64,000 bases of DNA from Prevotella bivia DSM 20514 (GCF_000262545.1 NZ_JH660660.1:1892482-1956481), one strand, 5' to 3'. Positions 1 to 8,921 are shown, numbered from the stretch's first letter. Made by a program: numbers and translations. Notes: generated by a model not told the origin, from the letters alone.

Positions 1-1589
1 GAGCGGTATGGCTCACCACCTTTGCTAATCTTGATTGGCCTAAAACTTATGCTACATCGCCCGAGAACATTGAAAGGCAGAAGCAGGAGCTTATAACTTT
101 GCTCGACCAATATCAACAAGCCAACATTAACACTGTACTCCTACAAACACGTGTGCGTGCAGCTACGATCTATCCCTCTGCTATTGAGCCATGGGATAAA
201 TGTATTACTGGAAAAGAGGGGAAAGCCCCTAGTAATGGTTACGATCCATTGAAGTTTGTGGTAGATGAATGTCATAAGCGTGGTATGGCTATTCATGCGT
301 GGATAGCTTCTATGCCTGCTGGGAGTAAACACTCTTTGGGGGCTAGAATGCTTGTACAAAAGGGTTTCAAGTTGCGCTATTTGTCTACTGGTGCATACTT
401 GAATCCTGCGGATAGTCAAGTACCTAACTATTTAGCACAAATATGTGGCGAAGTGGTAAGAAATTATGATGTCGATGGTATTCATCTCGACTATATTCGT
501 TATCCTGACGGTTGGTCTTCGCCAACGGGCAGATATGGTGATACGCGTGATGATCGTCGGGCACAGATAACAAACATTGTGCGTGCCATTCACGATCAGG
601 TTAAAGCTATCAAACCATGGGTGAAAATGTCATGTTCGCCCATTGGTAAATATGCTGATCTCAACCACTATTCATCTAAGAATTATAATGGCAGAGATCG
701 CCTTTCACAAGAGTCGCAAGAGTGGTTACGGCAAGGATTGATGGATCAGCTCTATCCTATGCAGTATTTCCGTGGCACAAATTATTATCCTTTCCTTGCC
801 GACTGGGAGGAGAACAAGCATGCGAAGGAGATCGTATCGGGTATCGGTACCTATTTTCTTGATCCGCGAGAGGGCAATTGGAAACTCAATGAGGTGAAAC
901 GACAAATGAATGTGAGTCGTGATCTTGGTATAGGACATGCTCACTTCCGCTCTGCCTTTCTCACTAATAATAAGCAAGGAATACTCGATTTTGAGCAACA
1001 ATTTAATGCTTATCCTGCGCTTCCACAGGCTTTAGAAAGTAAACAACAAACTGTGGCTGCACCTTCGTATTGTAAAGATAATGACTTGATTATGTCAGAG
1101 GATAGTAATACCAAACTGCTTGCATGGGAAGGAATATCACCTTATTATAATATTTATGCGAGCAAGACATTCCCCGTAGATATTACTAAGGCTGAAAACA
1201 TGGTGTATGCTAAGTTTAGTGGTAAGATGCTTACGCTTAAAAATCCTTATCAGCAGCACAATATCCATTATGCTATAACAGCTATTGATAGGTTTGATAA
1301 TGAGAGTATTGCCTTGCAAGAGCGTAGTCGTACTACAACTTCTACTCATAGTGTCATGCTCTCTAATGATGGCATAACACTTGAACTTCCTTGCAAGATG
1401 GTAGCATTTAAAGCTCGCTATTATACAGTAGAGACATTACAAGGAAATATAGTTCGACAACTATCGGGTACACCAAAGGGCAACACCGTTTCTATTATTG
1501 GCTTGCCTAACGGTATGTATAAGCTCAAAGCAATGTATCCCCATAGCAAGTTTGCCTCAAATATAGGTTTCTTCTTCGTGAACAATTAA
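1..1589 (+). CDS. GHL10 (DUF187)-type glycoside hydrolase-like protein, 5' end outside window
   Basis: The frame is open from base 3, ahead of any start codon, and opens with AVWLTTFANLDWPKT, the usual N-terminal signature of GHL10/DUF187 proteins (RGVWLTT..NLDWP). The start and signal peptide therefore lie to the left. A barrel motif VDGIHLDYIRYP (bases about 471-506) carries the acidic residue expected at a strand end of the TIM barrel. The last 170 or so residues look like a beta-sandwich (fibronectin III or Ig-like), which is inferred. Family members are secreted and act on bacterial or host glycans; the substrate cannot be told from the sequence. The TTG at 99 is not the real start. Confidence 0.85.
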   Translation, partial: AVWLTTFANLDWPKTYATSPENIERQKQELITLLDQYQQANINTVLLQTRVRAATIYPSAIEPWDKCITGKEGKAPSNGYDPLKFVVDECHKRGMAIHAWIASMPAGSKHSLGARMLVQKGFKLRYLSTGAYLNPADSQVPNYLAQICGEVVRNYDVDGIHLDYIRYPDGWSSPTGRYGDTRDDRRAQITNIVRAIHDQVKAIKPWVKMSCSPIGKYADLNHYSSKNYNGRDRLSQESQEWLRQGLMDQLYPMQYFRGTNYYPFLADWEENKHAKEIVSGIGTYFLDPREGNWKLNEVKRQMNVSRDLGIGHAHFRSAFLTNNKQGILDFEQQFNAYPALPQALESKQQTVAAPSYCKDNDLIMSEDSNTKLLAWEGISPYYNIYASKTFPVDITKAENMVYAKFSGKMLTLKNPYQQHNIHYAITAIDRFDNESIALQERSRTTTSTHSVMLSNDGITLELPCKMVAFKARYYTVETLQGNIVRQLSGTPKGNTVSIIGLPNGMYKLKAMYPHSKFASNIGFFFVNN

Positions 1590-1627
1590 AATGATAGGAT
1601 CATCTAATGCTTGTAAATGGGTAATTC

Positions 1628-3058
1628 TTATTCTCTTATTACTATCCAAGGTTCTTCTGTTAGAATGGGAGCTGAGAATTTAACAACCCAACCATCAGTG
1701 GTAACGATATAATTATGGCTACCCGAAACGGTTGATTCCTTTACATTAACAGTATAAGTATTGTCTTTCTGCATAGGCGATGCTAACGTATAATTTGCCA
1801 ATACGCCAAGATTAAATAGTTCGCCTTTTTGCTTTCCTAGTGCCACTTGGTTGTTCAAGGCAAATAAATTTTGTAAGGGGATATGATATAATGCAGGGTT
1901 GATATTGCTGAGTAATGCGATTATAACCATACCCATATCTTTACCTTCTGTTGATGCAAAAAACTCCTTCATTGTCTTGTATTGAGGATATTTCTCTTTT
2001 ACAAAAGTTTCCATTTGCGTTTGAATACTTTTACCCCATATCTCGTTGAGCTGTCGTTCCGTTTCCATAAGGTTATAATTTCCATATTTATCAAGTCGCA
2101 AAGTGATAGGACGGTTTATTAACGTATTAAAGGTATTCCTAAATAGCTTCAAAAGATCTGCAGCATCAGGCATCTTGGCAATGTTTTCATTATCGTCTAG
2201 CAAATGAAAGTCTTTAAGGATAGCTTCCATTTTCCATCCATCTGCGGTTCGCTCCTTTACCTCAATCGTAAATTTACCTATGTGTTTTGCTTTTGTCCCT
2301 GTGATGTTGTAGGTATATTTTTCGCCCACTTTATAGTCAGGTTTCCAAAGTGGTTGGAAAGGATCGGCAGCGATGAGCGATGTAAGTTTATCGTATAGCC
2401 AATTCATTGTTTCTTCCGAACTTACATCAATAGCGGCTCTATTACCAGAAATCATTTGGTTTACTATGGGCAAATTGGTAACCTTATTATCCACAACGAT
2501 AGCTATGGAACTACCTATTGCCTCCCATGTAAGGTGTGCCCACTTTAGTCCATCTTGATGTGCAAATTGGAGATGACACGAGTACATTCCCTCTCCACTT
2601 TTAATTTTCTCTAAGTTGGTTAATATCGGATTTACCAGTTTATACTCGCTATCTACCTTTGCTAACACGAGATAAACCTCACTAGGATATTCGTCGGACG
2701 GATGCCAAAATAGCTTTGTCCCCTTTAGTTTTTTGTTCGTTAGCTGTTGCGCACGAATATATCGCCCCACGAGCGCAGTATCGCGAGGCAAAACACTATA
2801 GAAGAAAGTAAGAATGTTATCGGTAGAATCGGTTATTATTACGTCCTCGTTAGCGCTTATAGTGTCTGAAGTGTTGGCAATGGTATCTTCGTTTCTATAA
2901 ATGATCTTTTGCTTAATCGTAGTAGGAAACTTCTCTAAAACCTCACTAAACTCTAAGGTTGTGAAAACAGGATAGAATCCCAATTCTGTGGAGTGTTGAG
3001 CAGATAGGGTAGTAAAGACACTAATAAGTAGTAATAGGGTAGATAACCTTTTTGCCAT
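1628..3058 (-). CDS. Secreted protein of unknown function (476 aa)
   Basis: I do not recognise this family. The chosen start (ATG at 3058) gives MAKRLSTLLLLISVFTTLSAQ, a clear Sec signal peptide; a longer frame to 3118 would put 20 extra residues before it. The rest has no membrane segment. It contains a stretch reading PDYKVGEKYTYNITGTKAKHI with alternating beta-type residues, suggesting an exported beta-rich protein. Upstream at 3130-3171 is the terminator of the metalloprotease gene, so this gene probably has its own promoter. Its 3' end faces the 3' end of the GHL10 gene 38 bases away. Confidence 0.75.
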   Translation of the reverse strand: MAKRLSTLLLLISVFTTLSAQHSTELGFYPVFTTLEFSEVLEKFPTTIKQKIIYRNEDTIANTSDTISANEDVIITDSTDNILTFFYSVLPRDTALVGRYIRAQQLTNKKLKGTKLFWHPSDEYPSEVYLVLAKVDSEYKLVNPILTNLEKIKSGEGMYSCHLQFAHQDGLKWAHLTWEAIGSSIAIVVDNKVTNLPIVNQMISGNRAAIDVSSEETMNWLYDKLTSLIAADPFQPLWKPDYKVGEKYTYNITGTKAKHIGKFTIEVKERTADGWKMEAILKDFHLLDDNENIAKMPDAADLLKLFRNTFNTLINRPITLRLDKYGNYNLMETERQLNEIWGKSIQTQMETFVKEKYPQYKTMKEFFASTEGKDMGMVIIALLSNINPALYHIPLQNLFALNNQVALGKQKGELFNLGVLANYTLASPMQKDNTYTVNVKESTVSGSHNYIVTTDGWVVKFSAPILTEEPWIVIRE

Positions 3059-3129
3059 AGTCGTGATTATTAAATGAATGCTTGTGGCAAAGATACACAT
3101 TAATATAATATAACGCAATGATAAAAGAA

Positions 3130-3171
3130 AAAAGTCATATCAACTTTTCACAATCTGTTGATATGACTTTT
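3130..3171 (-). terminator. Intrinsic terminator of the metalloprotease gene
   Basis: A 15-bp perfect stem (AAAAGTCATATCAAC at 3130-3144 with its complement at 3157-3171) lies just downstream of the stop at 3178. Read on the minus strand it is followed by a T-rich run (TTTCTTTTAT). Confidence 0.85.
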
Positions 3172-3177
3172 TGTGTA

Positions 3178-4269
3178 TTAAATAATAATGTAGGGTTTGC
3201 TAGGTGCTGTTATCGTTGCACGTGAGCCAGTTCCTAGGTGAACCTTTGGTCCTGGAATAGTGGTGCTATAATAGAGATGTCGTCGTATACGTTTCACTTG
3301 GTCAGCAGTAAACTTGTTGGCATCAGTATAATAATAGTCCATAATGTTTACCGATCTAAAGCTAGAGCCACCATTCATAGGAGTACGCATAAATAAAGGA
3401 TCTATAGCAGCATAATAAGCTTTGGCATCATTAGCTTTTATGGCTGCATCTATAGTAGGTTGAGCTGCATCAACTCGTTTCATATATTCATTGCGATCAT
3501 ATTCTTTCGTGTCCTCGCAATAATCGTTATCAGCTTCTTTTGTATGAAAAACATGATATAATCCCAAATAATGTCCTAGCTCGTGGGCAAGCACATTGAC
3601 AGGATTCGAATCAGAAGGTATAACCTTAGCTGGACTAATATTAGGGTATTTTTTCTCAATCTTTAGCCATAAACCTAGCAATGCTTTTTGCAGTGTAACC
3701 GATACATTATAAGAAGTATATTCATTGCCAGAAGCTACAATGTCGCCATCTTTTGCCACCGACTTAGGCATCTTTGGGAGTGTAGACACACCACCGATGT
3801 TCTTTTCTTTGGTGGTATATACATAAATGTTGATATAATTTGCTCTATCCCAACCCATATCATAAAACTTATCTCCAGGTTTTTCGTTTATCAGCGCATT
3901 ATAGCTAATCGAATCTTCTGTGATGTTATAACGAGTAATACCTTTTTCAGAAAGCGTTTTCCCTTGAGGTGCATTATCAGCAAGTTCGAATACTACCTTT
4001 GTATTTGTTTCATTCGTGTTGCCCACATAGAAATTATTAATTGCATCTATGATAGCTTGCAAATGTGTGGTATGTACAGCCGATAGTTCAGACTTGTTGT
4101 TTTGTAGAAAATGAAAAACGACTTTAAATTTGTAAGTCATAGGTTCAAGTTCTTGCAAAGTATAGTGCTTTCCCGAAATAGGTTTACTTTCCGTATTAAT
4201 GTCTGCATAGTTTGAGCAGGCAGTAAATAAACCTACTATGCAAAGAAGTAGCAATAGTTTCTTATTCAT
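3178..4269 (-). CDS. Zinc metalloprotease lipoprotein, metzincin (pappalysin/M43-like)
   Basis: A lipoprotein signal peptide ends in a lipobox with Cys18 (GLFTAC). The zinc motif HELGHYLGLYH at residues 229-239 gives three His ligands and catalytic Glu230, in the extended HExxHxxGxxH form of metzincins. A Met-turn follows at Met310 (NIMDYYY). The HELGHxLGLYH-F pattern is closest to M43 pappalysins. It should act outside or in the outer leaflet on peptides or proteins. The length (363 aa) is enough for one catalytic domain with a short prodomain-like N-terminus. It follows the 127-aa gene by 35 bases on the same strand, so the two are probably one operon. The substrate is unknown. Confidence 0.87.
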   Translation of the reverse strand: MNKKLLLLLCIVGLFTACSNYADINTESKPISGKHYTLQELEPMTYKFKVVFHFLQNNKSELSAVHTTHLQAIIDAINNFYVGNTNETNTKVVFELADNAPQGKTLSEKGITRYNITEDSISYNALINEKPGDKFYDMGWDRANYINIYVYTTKEKNIGGVSTLPKMPKSVAKDGDIVASGNEYTSYNVSVTLQKALLGLWLKIEKKYPNISPAKVIPSDSNPVNVLAHELGHYLGLYHVFHTKEADNDYCEDTKEYDRNEYMKRVDAAQPTIDAAIKANDAKAYYAAIDPLFMRTPMNGGSSFRSVNIMDYYYTDANKFTADQVKRIRRHLYYSTTIPGPKVHLGTGSRATITAPSKPYIII

Positions 4270-4304
4270 TTGTATATGCTATTTCTTAGTCTTTCCATAT
4301 ATCC

Positions 4305-4688
4305 TTACTTTGCAATAATAGCTTGATAATCTTCTTCAAATTGGCGAGGATGTTTGCCTATGAGAACGATGTTAAGCAAGCAATTAGCAAGTATTTCGTC
4401 TTCGGTGAGTTCAACATTAGGTTCGCGCTTTAACTCTTTGCCTAACAATACGTCCCATGGACCATTGAAAGCACTATCATCCGATCCAAAAAACATTTCG
4501 TTGGTGTCAGGATCTTGCATCAGCTCATAACGTATTTGTTTTTTCGAGGTTACGGGCTTTATCTCCAAACATAGTTTGTAAGCGTGTTCAAACTGCTTCC
4601 GCAAGTGGCGCGCATTAGGATACATTAAGCCTATGTTAGGATAGATCTCACCAAATTCGTAAGTCTCGAAAAGTTCTTTTATTTTCAT
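4305..4688 (-). CDS. Small conserved-looking cytoplasmic protein, function unknown (127 aa)
   Basis: I do not recognise the function; it looks like one of the short Bacteroidales proteins beginning MKIKELFETYEFGEIYPNI. There is no signal peptide or membrane segment. It is acidic and helical toward the C-terminus (LTEDEILANCLLNIVLIGKHP). A consensus -7 box lies at 4866-4873, leaving a leader of about 170 bases. It precedes the metzincin gene by 35 bases and is probably co-transcribed with it, but nothing in the sequence links their functions. Confidence 0.7.
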   Translation of the reverse strand: MKIKELFETYEFGEIYPNIGLMYPNARHLRKQFEHAYKLCLEIKPVTSKKQIRYELMQDPDTNEMFFGSDDSAFNGPWDVLLGKELKREPNVELTEDEILANCLLNIVLIGKHPRQFEEDYQAIIAK

Positions 4689-4865
4689 AATCGTTGCGTG
4701 TTTGTGATGTTTTTATATTTGTTATTGGATAGATTTTTTTTATGACATAAAAAATATCTTTCTTTGTTGCAGCAAAATGTATATATGCTTTTTTCTACGT
4801 TATTTTTACACCTAAGCTTATGGGCTTATTTACATCAGTCTATATATTCTTCCTTTTCCGATGTG

Positions 4866-4873
4866 CAAAGATA
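4866..4873 (-). promoter_or_regulatory. Bacteroidetes -7 box (TATCTTTG)
   Basis: CAAAGATA on the plus strand reads TATCTTTG on the minus strand, an exact TAnnTTTG match. It would start transcription near 4858, leaving a leader of about 170 bases before the 127-aa gene. Confidence 0.55.
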
Positions 4874-5006
4874 CATATAAAAGGCGATATTGTACTTACC
4901 ATTATTAATTATCTATGTAATGATAAAAAAAATGTCTAAGTCGGAGATGATAAGCAAATTAATTCTAAAGGGTGAAATGCTTTGAAAGTTTTCCGCCCTT
5001 TTTGCT

Positions 5007-5014
5007 TACTTTTG
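5007..5014 (+). promoter_or_regulatory. Bacteroidetes -7 box (TACTTTTG)
   Basis: TACTTTTG matches TAnnTTTG, with a TTTG at 4981-4984 as a possible -33 box (spacing 22). It lies 31 bases before the ATG of the TPR lipoprotein gene. Confidence 0.6.
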
Positions 5015-5045
5015 CGCTATTGATAAATCTTAGCTCATATTTAAA

Positions 5046-5711
5046 ATGATGTATCTACATAAAAAAATAATATTATCGTTGGTGGTACTACTTTCATGGA
5101 GTTGTAACCCCACGAAAGCACAAACCAACCCTCTTCGCGACTCATTGCTTATCGCAACACATGCGTTAGAGCAGCATACCGACTCGGTGGATCTCCGTTT
5201 AAAGCGTGCCTCATGGTATTTATTGCTTGAAAAGTGGAACTCTGCTAAGGATGATTATGATCTTATTCTTGCCCATTATCCTAACAATGTCGCAGCCTTG
5301 TTCTTTCGTGCCTATGCCAACGAGCGTTTAGGGCGATATGGCTTTGCGCGTCAAGATTATAATAATTTGCTGAAGTTAGTTCCTGGACATTTTGAGGCAC
5401 AATTAGGATTGATACTACTCAATCAGAAGGATAAGCACTACACGGAGGCAATGGATGGCATTAATGGTTTGATAGAACAATATCCTACGAGTGCTGTGGC
5501 ATACGCTGCTAGAGCAGGGATGGAGGAAGAACGTGGACTGCTAACCTTAGCCGAATACGACTATACCCAAGCTATTATGCGCGATCCCAATAATACCGAC
5601 TATATTATACAACGCATAGAAGTGTATAGGAAGCAAAAAAAATATGAGCAAGCCAAGCGTGATGCTGCCTTGCTCAGGAAAATGGGAATAGCTTATCGGG
5701 TTGAGAATTGA
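5046..5711 (+). CDS. Tetratricopeptide-repeat lipoprotein (221 aa)
   Basis: A lipoprotein signal (MMYLHKKIILSLVVLLSWSC, Cys20) is followed by TPR-like helical pairs: AALFFRAYANERLGRYGFA, AYAARAGMEEERGLLTLAE and IIQRIEVYRKQKKYEQAK show the expected small/large residue spacing. TPR lipoproteins usually act as periplasmic scaffolds for protein contacts; the partner is unknown. The last codons (RVEN, stop) lie inside the first heptamer of the composite repeat at 5702, so that element may have trimmed or replaced the original C-terminus. The gene has its own promoter and converges on the GH20 gene. Confidence 0.82.
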   Translation: MMYLHKKIILSLVVLLSWSCNPTKAQTNPLRDSLLIATHALEQHTDSVDLRLKRASWYLLLEKWNSAKDDYDLILAHYPNNVAALFFRAYANERLGRYGFARQDYNNLLKLVPGHFEAQLGLILLNQKDKHYTEAMDGINGLIEQYPTSAVAYAARAGMEEERGLLTLAEYDYTQAIMRDPNNTDYIIQRIEVYRKQKKYEQAKRDAALLRKMGIAYRVEN

Positions 5712-5874
5712 GAGGTGAGAATTGAGAGTTGAGAGTTGAGAGTTGAGAGATTTTCTAGGAGAGCTAGGAATACTAGAAAGTCTAGGAATACTAGAAACAC
5801 TAGAAATCTAGGACGGGTAATTCTCAACTCTCAACTCTCAATTCTCACCTCTCACCTCTCACCTCTCACCTCTT
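5702..5874. repeat. Composite repeat: inverted 7-bp arms around a 9-bp CTAG core (copy A)
   Basis: Left arm (5702-5750): tandem heptamers GAGAATT, GAGAGGT, GAGAGTT. Core: CTAG starts at 5755, 5764, 5773, 5782, 5791, 5800 and 5808, an exact 9-bp period except the last step. Right arm (5820-5874): heptamers AATTCTC, AACTCTC, ACCTCTC, the complement of the left arm, so the whole could fold into one long hairpin. It fills the gap between convergent genes and covers the stop codon of the TPR gene. A second copy lies at 45131-45247. Confidence 0.85.
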
Positions 5875-7504
5875 ACTGGTTCTCTCTATTATGCTTATAT
5901 CTCTCAGGCCAAAGGTGGACTCCATAAACATAACCATACTTATCGTATAATTTTGATAAGCGAGTAGCACGCACCTTAAATTGGTCGAAATTCTTTTGCT
6001 CTGGGTTCATCCATTGCACCTCTGCTAGTGCAGCCATACGTGGGAGGATCATATAGGTAGCAAAGTTAGGATTGCTAACATATTCTGTCCAAAGGTTTGC
6101 TTGCGCACCTAAAATATGCTTTCTGCTTTCTTCTGCCATTGTTGCTGGTGCAGGATCAAGACTATACACCTTTTCTACTGTTACTACATGTGGTTGTGCT
6201 TGAGGTTCAGAATACTGATCTTTGGCTTGCGCATAATCGAAATAGCAATAACTAGTAGGCGACATAATAACATCATGCCCTAGCTTAGCGCCTCTCTCTC
6301 CCGGTTCTATACCACGCCAACTCATGATCGTGGCACTCTTGTTGATGTCTCCGTCAAGAATTTCGTCCCAGCCAATAATTGCTCTTCCTTTGCTATTAAG
6401 ATGCTTCTCAATGCGATTGGTGAAGTAAGCCTGTAGCTTCTTAATAGGCAAATTCTGTTCAGCCATTACTTTCTTACATCTTTCGCAGGCATTCCAGCGT
6501 TCAGTAGGGGTTTCATCACCGCCAATATGAATATACTTAGAAGGGAATATTTGTATAACCTCGTCAAGTACATCTTCTGCAAACTTGAAAGTTTCTTCTT
6601 TGCCAAGACATAGCACATCGAAATATACACCCCACTTATGACCTACCTCGTATGGTCCTCCCGTACAGCCAAGGTTAGGATAAGCAGCTAGCGCAGCCTT
6701 CATGTGTCCCGGCATATCAATTTCAGGAATAACGGTGATATGGCGTTGGCGAGCATACTCTACAATTTCTTTACACTGTTCCTGAGTGTAGTAGCCGCTA
6801 TAGGGAATACCATCCTCAACATCGCTGTTGTGTCCCATTACCGTTCCACTACGCATTGATCCTATTTCAGTGAGTCTAGGATATTTCTTTATTTCGATGC
6901 GCCAGCCTTGATCATCATTTAAATGCCAATGGAACACGTTCATATTATGAAGTGCTATAAGGTCGATAAACTCCTTTACAAAGTCGATAGTGAAGAAGTG
7001 GCGGCTACTATCGAGCATCATGCCTCTATACTTAAAGCGTGGAGCATCGCTTATCTTTACTGCAGGAAGGGTGATAGCCTCTTTTGTAGCATCGCCTATA
7101 GGCAATGACTTTCTCAAAGTTTGAATGCCATAAAACACACCAGCCGATGACATACCGCTAATGCTAATCTTCTTATCGTTTACAGCGATGGTGTAGGCTT
7201 CGTCGCCTAGAATGCTTTTATTGAGTAATAGCTCTATATATCCTCCCTTCTTGGGCTTAACATTTGAAACGGTTAGCTTTAATCCTGTTAATTCGTTAAT
7301 ATAGTTGGCTAAAAACTGCGCATTCTTCTGCATCAATTCGTCAGACGAAGTGCAAACAATAGTTGTATTACTGTTAAGCGTAAATGCTTTTCCCTTTGTC
7401 ATCACAATGCTATGTGGCAAAGGTATTACATTGTAATCGGCATCAGCAGCAAATCCTGTTACTGCCAATGCGCTTAGGGCTAGTGATAATAAAATTTTCT
7501 TCAT
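5873..7504 (-). CDS. GH20 beta-N-acetylhexosaminidase
   Basis: Exo-enzyme that removes terminal beta-linked GlcNAc or GalNAc by substrate-assisted catalysis. A signal peptide (residues 1-20, ending GFAA) places it in the periplasm. An N-terminal alpha/beta domain (about 25-150) precedes the TIM barrel. HWHLNDDQGWR (192-202) and HIGGDETP (326-333) are family signatures; Asp330-Glu331 are the catalytic pair. The length (543 aa) is normal for Bacteroidetes GH20. It lies 45 bases behind the AmpG-like transporter gene, probably one operon, and fits the last trimming steps of N-glycan antennae or chitobiose in this locus. Its stop overlaps the right edge of repeat copy A. Confidence 0.95.
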   Translation of the reverse strand: MKKILLSLALSALAVTGFAADADYNVIPLPHSIVMTKGKAFTLNSNTTIVCTSSDELMQKNAQFLANYINELTGLKLTVSNVKPKKGGYIELLLNKSILGDEAYTIAVNDKKISISGMSSAGVFYGIQTLRKSLPIGDATKEAITLPAVKISDAPRFKYRGMMLDSSRHFFTIDFVKEFIDLIALHNMNVFHWHLNDDQGWRIEIKKYPRLTEIGSMRSGTVMGHNSDVEDGIPYSGYYTQEQCKEIVEYARQRHITVIPEIDMPGHMKAALAAYPNLGCTGGPYEVGHKWGVYFDVLCLGKEETFKFAEDVLDEVIQIFPSKYIHIGGDETPTERWNACERCKKVMAEQNLPIKKLQAYFTNRIEKHLNSKGRAIIGWDEILDGDINKSATIMSWRGIEPGERGAKLGHDVIMSPTSYCYFDYAQAKDQYSEPQAQPHVVTVEKVYSLDPAPATMAEESRKHILGAQANLWTEYVSNPNFATYMILPRMAALAEVQWMNPEQKNFDQFKVRATRLSKLYDKYGYVYGVHLWPERYKHNRENQ

Positions 7505-7537
7505 TGTTATTTGCTATATAGTATTTAAGTGTACTCT

Positions 7538-7572
7538 AATTCTCACTTCTCACTTCTCATCTCTCACCTCTT
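7538..7572. repeat. Five-unit heptamer array (arm-only relic of the composite repeat)
   Basis: Five consecutive heptamers AATTCTC, ACTTCTC, ACTTCTC, ATCTCTC, ACCTCTT match the right-arm unit of copies A and C. The last three units encode the C-terminal residues and stop of the transporter gene on the minus strand. No CTAG core is present. Confidence 0.75.
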
Positions 7573-8836
7573 CGTAAGTAAATGGTACAAACCATGTTAT
7601 GAGTAAGGCAGGAATGGTACAGAATAATACGAAGATAAAGAAGTGTTTATAGCCAATGGCATCGCTTACTACACCACTCAACATACCAGGGAGCATTACC
7701 CCAAGATTCATAATACCACTTGCAAAAGCGTAGTGAGCCATTTGATGTTTGCCCGGAGCTATCTGTTGCATCATAAATAGGGTTAAACCCACAAAGCCAA
7801 AGCCATAGCCAAAGTATTCCATTACAATACCTCCACCAATAAGCCATAAACTACTAGGTTGGTAAACAGCTAATAAGGTGTAAGCTACAAACGGAATATT
7901 AAAGATCAACGCAAGCGAGAACAAGCTCTTCTTTAGTCCCCTTTTAGCGATGTAGTTACCACCAAGAATACTTCCTAGTACAAAAGCTGCTGCACCAAAA
8001 GTTCCATAACATAAACCAATTTCTTCTTCGCTCATACCTAAGCCGCCTACATCTGTTGAGGCTTTTAAGAATAAGGGGACAATCTTAATGGCAAAGCCTT
8101 CTGCAAAACGGTAAAGAATGATAAAAATAATATAATACCAAATGTGCTTCTTTTGGAAAAATTCTTTGAAGAAGAAGATTAGTTCGTCTAAAGTTTGCTT
8201 GAAAGTAACAACTTTCTTCTCTGCTATGTTTTCTTTAGGCAAGAAGAAATAATGATAAATGCCTAAGCCTATCATTATAACACCGATGATCAGCATTATC
8301 ACCATCCATGCTTTCGTAACACCAAACATCTTGATAAAAATACCAGCCAAATATACCAAACCACCCGTTGCAGCTATCTTTGCAATGTTGTAGAAAGCCC
8401 CTTGCCAACCAATCCAGCGCGCTTGCTCTTCGTTTGAAAGTAACGACATATAGGTACCATCGGCTGCTATGTCGTGAGTAGCACCACTTAAAGCCACCAC
8501 TGCTAGCATCGCTATTGTTATGGCAAAGAAAGACGATGCTCCTAATGCAAAGGCTATTAGCGCAAACATAACGCCTGATAGCAATTGGGTTGTTACCACA
8601 AAAAACTTCTTTGTTTTGTATATCTCAAGAAATGGGCTCCAAATAGGTTTTAGTGTCCATGGGAGCATAATTAAGGATGTCCAATAAGCTATCTGAGTGT
8701 CAGATACCCCCATACCTTTATACATTAGGGTGCATACCATGTTAAGCACAACAAAAGGCATGCCCATAGCAAAATAAAGCGTAGGTACCCAAGTTATCGG
8801 ACTCGCTTTCTTCTTTTCAAAAGAGATCTGATTCAT
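7550..8836 (-). CDS. Major facilitator superfamily transporter, AmpG-like
   Basis: A 12-helix MFS permease (428 aa) of the AmpG/SLC33-like type: the N-terminal WVPTLYFAMGMPFVVLNMV and the loop SGATHDIAADGTYMSLLS are typical. It would carry an oligosaccharide or GlcNAc-containing product across the inner membrane by proton symport; the exact substrate is inferred from the neighbours (GH20, GH29, GH18). It starts divergently from the fucosidase gene, with a -7 box at 8892-8899. The final residues EEVRDEK are encoded by the heptamer array at 7538-7572, so the C-terminus seems recently altered by the repeat. Confidence 0.88.
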   Translation of the reverse strand: MNQISFEKKKASPITWVPTLYFAMGMPFVVLNMVCTLMYKGMGVSDTQIAYWTSLIMLPWTLKPIWSPFLEIYKTKKFFVVTTQLLSGVMFALIAFALGASSFFAITIAMLAVVALSGATHDIAADGTYMSLLSNEEQARWIGWQGAFYNIAKIAATGGLVYLAGIFIKMFGVTKAWMVIMLIIGVIMIGLGIYHYFFLPKENIAEKKVVTFKQTLDELIFFFKEFFQKKHIWYYIIFIILYRFAEGFAIKIVPLFLKASTDVGGLGMSEEEIGLCYGTFGAAAFVLGSILGGNYIAKRGLKKSLFSLALIFNIPFVAYTLLAVYQPSSLWLIGGGIVMEYFGYGFGFVGLTLFMMQQIAPGKHQMAHYAFASGIMNLGVMLPGMLSGVVSDAIGYKHFFIFVLFCTIPALLITWFVPFTYEEVRDEK

Positions 8837-8891
8837 TATTTTTTTGTTTATTTTAGGTTATAAATGGCTTGTATTTCTATGAAAGATATTG

Positions 8892-8899
8892 CAAAGATA
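8892..8899 (-). promoter_or_regulatory. Bacteroidetes -7 box (TATCTTTG) for the MFS-GH20 operon
   Basis: Exact TAnnTTTG on the minus strand, 55 bases before the transporter ATG. It lies back to back with the fucosidase promoter, so both may respond to one regulator. Confidence 0.65.
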
Positions 8900-8913
8900 C
8901 AAAATTCTTTTTT

Positions 8914-8921
8914 TACTTTTG
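8914..8921 (+). promoter_or_regulatory. Bacteroidetes -7 box (TACTTTTG) for the fucosidase gene
   Basis: TACTTTTG matches TAnnTTTG and sits 24 bases before the ATG at 8946. It also shows that the upstream in-frame start at 8889 cannot be used from this promoter. Confidence 0.65.

Larger units (their letters stand above)
4689..5045. other. Intergenic divergent control region, AT-rich
   Basis: About 357 bases without a gene between divergent transcripts. It holds the minus-strand promoter at 4866-4873 and the plus-strand promoter at 5007-5014, and is otherwise AT-rich with no tRNA, repeat array or strong hairpin that I can see. Confidence 0.6.

Noticed and set aside
99..101. TTG as the start of the first gene
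   Set aside because: The frame is open and conserved upstream to base 3 (AVWLTTFANLDWP), so the gene begins outside the window.
4689..5045. tRNA or small RNA in the 4.7-5.0 kb gap
   Set aside because: No cloverleaf or strong stem was seen; the region is AT-rich and explained by two divergent promoters.
5702..5874. Possible CRISPR array in the tandem repeat
   Set aside because: Units are 7 and 9 bases with no unique spacers and no cas genes nearby; the layout is an inverted, low-complexity repeat.
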